From assembly GCF_013466605.1 (NCBI RefSeq), contig NZ_CP059162.1, forward strand, positions 930,001-994,000: a stretch of 64,000 nt of DNA, in the 5' to 3' direction. Below the pieces are notes generated by a model. That model was not told the origin of the DNA, did not search any database, and was given only the letters and a program-made list of their open reading frames with translations. The position numbers and the translations under genes are program-made. Shown in pieces: positions 59,282 through 64,000 of the stretch. The stretch is from Pseudomonas chlororaphis subsp. aurantiaca (GTDB taxonomy: Bacteria; Pseudomonadota; Gammaproteobacteria; Pseudomonadales; Pseudomonadaceae). Positions within the stretch are counted from its first letter, which is position 1. Every line of letters starts with the position of its first letter.

Positions 59282-59542
59282 ATGAATGTTTTCCAACGGG
59301 TTGTGCTGTTGCTCAAGGTGCTGGTGCTGTTGTCGCTTGGCCTGTCCGCGGCCTGGGCCAGTGACCAGGCCGCGCGAGTGCCGGGTTTCTGGGGGCCTGG
59401 GCATCTGCAGAACGGGGTGCAGATGATCGCCAAGTCGGAGTCCGAGCCGGGCGATCAGGGGCAGGGTGGCAGCGCGGACGATGACGATGCGACTACCGAC
59501 GAGCCGGATACCGACAGCGAAGACGAGGCTAGCCAGGGCTGA
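59282..59542 (+). CDS. small exported acidic protein, unknown function
   Basis: This 86-residue protein has a clear signal peptide (MNVFQRVVLLLKVLVLLSLG, cut after AAWA near residue 26). A short neutral stretch follows, then a low-complexity acidic tail (DDDDATTDEPDTDSEDEAS). No cysteine is present in the mature part. The tail could bind cations or simply be disordered. ATG 59282 is chosen as the start of the signal peptide; the frame opens 14 codons earlier. A terminator follows at 59624. Confidence 0.7.
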   Translation: MNVFQRVVLLLKVLVLLSLGLSAAWASDQAARVPGFWGPGHLQNGVQMIAKSESEPGDQGQGGSADDDDATTDEPDTDSEDEASQG

Positions 59543-59623
59543 GCTTGCGTCTGCGGAAAAAAGAAAACCCCCTCTGCCGGACTGATGCGCAATCCGACAG
59601 AAGGGGCTTGGTCAACACTGATG

Positions 59624-59656
59624 AGGCGCCGCGGGCAACCGCGGCGCCTTTTTCTT
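59624..59656 (+). terminator. intrinsic terminator
   Basis: AGGCGCCGCGG / CCGCGGCGCCT stem with loop GCAA, followed by TTTTCTT. The T-run is on the + strand, so it ends the small acidic gene; it also lies seven bases beyond the dppF stop on the other strand. Confidence 0.9.
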
Positions 59657-59662
59657 GCCGGG

Positions 59663-60634
59663 TCAGCCGAGGAACTGCTCGGCGTAGTGGCAGGCTACCT
59701 GACGAGTGTCGAGCAGGCGCAGGGCCGGCTCTTCGGTGCTGCAACGCTCGGTGGCGTACGGGCAGCGCTTGTGGAAAGCGCAGCCGGATGGCGGATTCAG
59801 CGGGTTGGGCAGCTCACCGACGATCTTGATCTTCGGCTTGTCCGGGTCCGGGTGAATGGTCGGCGTGGCCGACAGCAGCGCCTGGGTGTAGGGGTGCAGG
59901 GGACGGGTGTAGATATCCTCTTTCGGGCCCATTTCCACCGGACGGCCGAGGTACATCACCATCACGTGGTCGGCAACGTGACGCACCACCGCCAGGTTGT
60001 GGGAGATGAACACGTAGGCGGTGTTGAACTCCTGCTGCAGGTCCATGAACAGGTTCAGCACCTGGGCCTGGATCGACACGTCGAGGGCCGAGGTCGGTTC
60101 GTCCGCCACCAGCACTTTCGGTTGCAGCATCATCGCCCGCGCCAGGGCGATACGCTGGCGCTGGCCGCCGGAGAACATGTGCGGGTAGCGCTGATAATGC
60201 TCGGGGCGCAGACCCACCTGCTTCATCATTGCCTGGACCTTGTCCCGCCGCTCGCTGGCCGACAGCTTGGTGTTGATCAGCAGCGGTTCGGCCAACTGAT
60301 CGCCGATCTTCTGCCGTGGGTTGAGCGAGGCGTAAGGGCTCTGGAACACCATCTGCACGTCTTTGCGCAGTTGCTTGCGCTGGGCCTTGTCGGCGCCGGC
60401 GACTTCCTGGCCGGCGATTTTCAAGGATCCGGAGGACGGCTCTTCGATCAGGGTCAGGGCGCGGGCCAGGGTGGATTTGCCGCAGCCGGACTCGCCGACC
60501 ACCGCGAGGGTCTTGCCGGCTTCCAGCTCGAACGACACGCCGTTGAGGGCGCGCACGGTCGCATGGCCCTTGAACAGGCCGCGGGACACTTCGTAATGGC
60601 GGGTCAGGTTGCGGGCGGTAAGAACGACGGCCAT
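59663..60634 (-). CDS. dppF: dipeptide ABC transporter ATP-binding protein DppF
   Basis: This 323-residue ATPase is the second of the dipeptide importer pair. Walker A is GESGCGKST, the signature is FSGGQRQR and Walker B is VLVADEPTSALD. The oligopeptide-transporter C-terminal motif HPYTQALLSA is followed by the cysteine cluster HKRCPYATERC...ACHY, expected to bind an iron-sulfur cluster. ATG 60634 overlaps the dppD stop (TAATG). Confidence 0.95.
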   Translation of the reverse strand: MAVVLTARNLTRHYEVSRGLFKGHATVRALNGVSFELEAGKTLAVVGESGCGKSTLARALTLIEEPSSGSLKIAGQEVAGADKAQRKQLRKDVQMVFQSPYASLNPRQKIGDQLAEPLLINTKLSASERRDKVQAMMKQVGLRPEHYQRYPHMFSGGQRQRIALARAMMLQPKVLVADEPTSALDVSIQAQVLNLFMDLQQEFNTAYVFISHNLAVVRHVADHVMVMYLGRPVEMGPKEDIYTRPLHPYTQALLSATPTIHPDPDKPKIKIVGELPNPLNPPSGCAFHKRCPYATERCSTEEPALRLLDTRQVACHYAEQFLG

Positions 60635-61602
60635 TACGCCACCTCCTGATTCAGCGGGTAGAAGCAGCGCGCGAGGCTGGCGGCTTTCGGATCGAGGCTT
60701 GGACGCTTCTGACGGCAGTTTTCCTGCACGTACGGGCAGCGTGGCGAGAGCAGGCAGCCTTGCGGACGGTCGTAGCGACCGGGAACGATGCCCGGCAACG
60801 TCGACAGGCGCGCGGCGCCCATGCTGTGCTCGGGAATCGCCGCCAGCAGCGCTTCGGTGTAGGGATGGGCGGGGATGTCGAACAACTCCGGCACCTTGCC
60901 CACTTCCACCGCTTGCCCGGCATACATCACGCACACGCGCTGGGCGGTTTCGGCGACCACGGCCAGGTCGTGGGTGATCAGCACCAGGCCCATGTTCTGC
61001 TCGCGTTGCAGGTTGAGCAGCAGGTCCATGATCTGCGCCTGGATGGTCACGTCCAGGGCGGTGGTCGGTTCGTCGGCGATCAGCAGTTTCGGCTCGCCGG
61101 CAATCGCCATGGCAATCGCCACGCGCTGGCTCATGCCGCCGGACAGTTGGTGCGGGTAGGCGTCCATGCGGCTGGCGGCGCCCGGGATCTCGACTTTTTC
61201 CAGCAGTTCGATGGCGCGCTTGCGGGCCGCCTTGCCGGACATCTTCAGGTGCAGGCGCAGCACTTCCTCGATCTGGAAGCCCACGGTGTAGCTCGGGTTC
61301 AGCGCGGTCATCGGGTCCTGGAAGACCATGGCCAGGTCCTTGCCGACGATCTGTCGGCGTTGCCGGGCGCTGAGCTTGAGCATGTCCTTGCCGTCGAAGC
61401 TGAGGGCATCGGCGGTGACGATGCCGGGATGCTCGATCAGCCCCATCAGCGCCATCATGGTCACGGACTTGCCGGAGCCGGATTCGCCCACGATGGCCAG
61501 GACTTCGCCCTTGTCGACTTTCAGGTCCAGGCCATCCACCACGGGAACGGCCTGGGCGTCGCCGAAGCGCACGTTGAGATTCTTGATTTCTAGCAGTGAC
61601 AT
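60634..61602 (-). CDS. dppD: dipeptide ABC transporter ATP-binding protein DppD
   Basis: This 322-residue ATPase partner of DppF has Walker A GESGSGKS, signature LSGGMSQR and Walker [13 protein letters not shown]. The C-terminal [12 protein letters not shown] is followed by the cysteine motif [11 protein letters not shown]...RCFYP. ATG 61602 begins [11 protein letters not shown] with GGAGA upstream. It lies 10 bases after dppC. Confidence 0.95.
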   Translation of the reverse strand: MSLLEIKNLNVRFGDAQAVPVVDGLDLKVDKGEVLAIVGESGSGKSVTMMALMGLIEHPGIVTADALSFDGKDMLKLSARQRRQIVGKDLAMVFQDPMTALNPSYTVGFQIEEVLRLHLKMSGKAARKRAIELLEKVEIPGAASRMDAYPHQLSGGMSQRVAIAMAIAGEPKLLIADEPTTALDVTIQAQIMDLLLNLQREQNMGLVLITHDLAVVAETAQRVCVMYAGQAVEVGKVPELFDIPAHPYTEALLAAIPEHSMGAARLSTLPGIVPGRYDRPQGCLLSPRCPYVQENCRQKRPSLDPKAASLARCFYPLNQEVA

Positions 61603-61612
61603 GGGAATCTCC

Positions 61613-62539
61613 TCAGGCGGCGTTCTTGAGTTTCGGGTCCAGCGCATCGCGCAGGCCGTCGCCCATCAGGTTGATTGCCAGCACGCTGAGCAAAATGGTC
61701 AGACCGGGCAGGCTCACCACCCACCAGGCGCGTTCGATGTAGTCGCGGGCCGAGGCCAGCATGGTGCCCCACTCAGGGGTGGGCGGCTGGACGCCAAGGC
61801 CGAGGAAGCCCAGGGCCGCGGCGTCGAGGATCGCCGAGGAGAAGCTCAGGGTCGCCTGGACGATCAGCGGCGCCATGCAGTTGGGCAGCACGGTGATGAA
61901 CATCAGGCGCGGCAGGCCGGCACCGGCCAGGCGCGCGGCGGTCACGTAGTCGCGGTTGAGCTCGCCCATCACCGCGGCGCGGGTCAGGCGCACGTAGGAC
62001 GGCAGCGATACCACGGCGATGGCGATCACGGTGTTGATCAGGCCCGGGCCGAGGATGGCGACGATCGCCACGGCCAGCAGCAGGGACGGCAGGGCCAGCA
62101 TGATGTCCATCAGGCGCATGATGGTCGGCCCGAGCAAGCGCGGGAAGAACCCGGCGAACAGGCCCAGGAGGATGCCCGGGATCAGCGACATGACCACCGA
62201 CGACAGGCCGATCAGCAGCGACAGGCGCGAACCGGTGATCAGGCGCGACAGCAGGTCGCGGCCCAGTTCGTCGGTGCCGAGGATGAATTGCCATTGGCCG
62301 CCTTCGAGCCAGACCGGCGGAGTCAGCAGGAAGTCGCGGTATTGCTCGCTCGGGTTATGCGGGGCGACCCAGGGCGCGAAGATCGCGCAGAAGATCACCA
62401 GCAGCATGAACAGCAGGCCGGCCACCGCGCCCTTGTTGCGCGAGAACGCCTGCCAGAATTCCTTGTACGGCGAGGGGTACAGCAGGCTTTGATCCACGGC
62501 CACGGCGGATACGGCTACTGAGGAGGTTGGAGTGCTCAT
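61613..62539 (-). CDS. dppC: dipeptide ABC transporter permease DppC
   Basis: This 308-residue inner-membrane permease has an N-terminal cytoplasmic segment (to about residue 35) and six helices. The [21 protein letters not shown] and EAA-type loop ([21 protein letters not shown]) are typical of DppC/OppC. ATG 62539 gives [10 protein letters not shown]. It lies 11 bases after dppB. Confidence 0.95.
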   Translation of the reverse strand: MSTPTSSVAVSAVAVDQSLLYPSPYKEFWQAFSRNKGAVAGLLFMLLVIFCAIFAPWVAPHNPSEQYRDFLLTPPVWLEGGQWQFILGTDELGRDLLSRLITGSRLSLLIGLSSVVMSLIPGILLGLFAGFFPRLLGPTIMRLMDIMLALPSLLLAVAIVAILGPGLINTVIAIAVVSLPSYVRLTRAAVMGELNRDYVTAARLAGAGLPRLMFITVLPNCMAPLIVQATLSFSSAILDAAALGFLGLGVQPPTPEWGTMLASARDYIERAWWVVSLPGLTILLSVLAINLMGDGLRDALDPKLKNAA

Positions 62540-62550
62540 GAGTATTGTCC

Positions 62551-63561
62551 TCAGCGCTGGTGGCGAATGCGTGGGTTGGCAAAGCCGTAGAGGATGTCCA
62601 CCACGAAGTTGACCAGGATCACCAGGCAGGCGATCAACAGGATGCCGTTCTGCACCACGGGGTAGTCCCGGGCGCCGATGGCTTCGATCAGCCATTTGCC
62701 GATGCCGGGCCAGGAGAAGATGGTTTCGGTCAGGACCGCGCCGGCCAGCAGGGTGCCGACTTGCAGGCCGACCACGGTCAGCACCGGGATCAGCGCGTTG
62801 CGCAGGCCGTGCACGAACACCACGCGGGCGGGCGACAGGCCCTTGGCCTTGGCGGTGCGGATGTAGTCTTCGCGCAGCACTTCGAGCATCGAGGAGCGGG
62901 TCATCCGGGCGATCACCGCCAGCGGAATGGTGCCGAGCACGATGGCCGGCAGGATCAGGTGGTGCAGGGCGTCGAAGAAGGCGCTGGTGTCATCGGCCAG
63001 CAGGGTGTCGATGAGCATGAAGCCGGTTTTCGGCTCGATGTCGTAGAGCAGGTCGAGCCGTCCGGAAACCGGGGTCCAGCCCAGGCTCACGGAGAAGAAC
63101 ATGATCAGGATCAGGCCCCACCAGAAGATCGGCATCGAATAGCCAGCGAGGGAAACGCCCATCACCCCATGGTCGAACAGCGATCCGCGTTTCAGCGCGG
63201 CGATCACCCCGGCCAGCAGGCCGATCACGGCGGCGAACAGCATCGCGGCCGAGGCCAGTTCCAGGGTCGCCGGGAACAGGGAAGTGAATTCGGTCCACAC
63301 ACTCTCGCGAGTCCGCAGGGACTCACCCAGATCGCCCTGGGCGAGTTTGCCGATGTAGTCCAGGTACTGGGCGTACAGCGGTTTGTTCAGACCAAGGCGT
63401 TCCATTGCCTGGGCATGCATCTCAGGGTCTACCCGGCGCTCGCCCATCATGACTTCCACGGGATCGCCGGGAATCATGCGAATCAATGCGAACGTCAGCA
63501 AGGTGATGCCGAAGAATGTGGGAATCAACAACCCCACACGGCGGGCAATAAAACTAAACAT
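62551..63561 (-). CDS. dppB: dipeptide ABC transporter permease DppB
   Basis: This 336-residue inner-membrane permease opens with MFSFIARRVGLLIPTFFGIT and the IPGDPVEVMMG segment typical of DppB/OppB. Six helices follow, with the coupling loop YIRTAKAKGLSPARVVFVHGLRNAL. It forms the channel with DppC. A hairpin in the 73-bp gap separates it from dppA. Confidence 0.95.
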   Translation of the reverse strand: MFSFIARRVGLLIPTFFGITLLTFALIRMIPGDPVEVMMGERRVDPEMHAQAMERLGLNKPLYAQYLDYIGKLAQGDLGESLRTRESVWTEFTSLFPATLELASAAMLFAAVIGLLAGVIAALKRGSLFDHGVMGVSLAGYSMPIFWWGLILIMFFSVSLGWTPVSGRLDLLYDIEPKTGFMLIDTLLADDTSAFFDALHHLILPAIVLGTIPLAVIARMTRSSMLEVLREDYIRTAKAKGLSPARVVFVHGLRNALIPVLTVVGLQVGTLLAGAVLTETIFSWPGIGKWLIEAIGARDYPVVQNGILLIACLVILVNFVVDILYGFANPRIRHQR

Positions 63562-63601
63562 CTTCTGGTGTACCTCATCAGCCGGTTAGGCGTGTCCGGC
63601 A

Positions 63602-63629
63602 TCCCTGGGGTCAGGGATGCCGGGCGTTT
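63602..63629 (-). other. hairpin between dppA and dppB
   Basis: CCGGCATCCCTG / CAGGGATGCCGG form a perfect 12-base stem with a four-base loop and no T-run. Such structures after a binding-protein gene typically protect its 3' end, giving more dppA than dppB message. Confidence 0.65.
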
Positions 63630-63634
63630 CTTAT

Positions 63635-64000
63635 CTACTTCACCTGGGTAGTAGCGAAGTTGTTGGTGGTCAGGGGGCTCTGGTGGTAGCCCTCGACGTT
63701 CTTGCGCATTGCCGTGAACATTTTCGGATAGGCCATGGGGATCCAGGGCTGTTCCTTGTCGAAAATGTCCTGGGCCTGTTCATAGAGTGCGGTCCGTTTG
63801 GCCGGCTCGGATTCGGCGCGGGCCTGATCGATCAGGCTCTGGAACGCTTTATTGCACCAGCGAGCGTAGTTTTCGCCGTTTTTGGCGGCCTCGCAACTGA
63901 GGTTGGGGGTCAGGAAGTTGTCCGGGTCCCCGTTATCCCCCGCCCAGCCGGCGGAAACCATGTCGTGCTCGCCGTTCTTGGCGCGCTTGAGCATCTCGCC
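63635..64000 (-). CDS. dppA: dipeptide-binding protein DppA (C-terminal part)
   Basis: The frame runs off the right edge; the last 121 or so residues are present. The segments GDNGDPDNFLTPNLSCEAAKNGENYARWCNKAF and EQPWIPMAYPKMFTAMRKNVEGYHQSP are typical of the C-terminal lobe of DppA-type periplasmic binding proteins. It is the first gene of the dppABCDF operon, transcribed leftwards. The real start lies outside the window. Confidence 0.93.
   Translation of the reverse strand, partial: GEMLKRAKNGEHDMVSAGWAGDNGDPDNFLTPNLSCEAAKNGENYARWCNKAFQSLIDQARAESEPAKRTALYEQAQDIFDKEQPWIPMAYPKMFTAMRKNVEGYHQSPLTTNNFATTQVK

Overview
The window is chromosomal DNA from a fluorescent-group Pseudomonas, with protegens/chlororaphis-like lineages most likely. 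The evidence is the high GC content, the greA to pnp gene order known from P. aeruginosa, the fused fru phosphotransferase operon, the piu iron locus, SpeC, AmpD/AmpE and Pseudomonas-style REP sequences. Assignments rest on reading motifs and on remembered family knowledge; no database search was run.

Positions 1-19.6 kb are a housekeeping block on the + strand: carB (5' end outside the window), greA, a small membrane protein, yhbY (opposite strand), rlmE, ftsH, folP, glmM, tpiA, secG, tRNA-Leu(GAG), tRNA-fMet, rimP, nusA, infB, rbfA, truB, rpsO, pnp. It serves pyrimidine/arginine precursor supply, cell-wall precursor and folate synthesis, transcription elongation, translation initiation, ribosome maturation and RNA decay. 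From 19.6 to 30.2 kb come tRNA-Thr(CGT), an exported coiled-coil repeat protein, nadC, a DUF1631 protein, ampD-ampE, a chemoreceptor with a FliA-type promoter, a TatD nuclease and fruR. The fructose operon (FruI-FruK-FruA) follows at 30.5-36.0 kb behind a near-consensus FruR operator.

Positions 36.0-40.2 kb are the accessory part. The region holds tandem and dispersed repeats, a possible structured leader before a small DUF3077/DUF6124-like gene, and a three-repeat CRISPR-like mini-array of type I-F form (28-bp repeats, 32-bp spacers). Next is a PAAR protein whose C-terminal half carries a caspase-like His/Cys signature, overlapping a membrane-anchored putative immunity gene. One more I-F-like half repeat lies on the far side, so CRISPR-like repeats bracket the toxin cassette. 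No cas or type VI secretion structural genes are present.

Positions 40.2-48.6 kb carry a Tat-exported PhoD phosphatase and the iron locus piuB, piuA and piuC plus a Sel1-repeat gene, with a likely Fur box between piuA and piuC. speC follows. At 50.2-52.9 kb is a decaying cluster: a frameshifted LysR regulator, an intact DJ-1/PfpI protein and a quinone reductase with an internal deletion. Positions 53.1-56.8 kb encode an OpuC/OsmF-type osmoprotectant ABC transporter interrupted by a 266-bp element with perfect 26-bp terminal inverted repeats that now encodes the end of one permease. The window closes with prfC, a small acidic exported protein and the dipeptide transporter dppABCDF on the minus strand, with dppA cut by the window edge.
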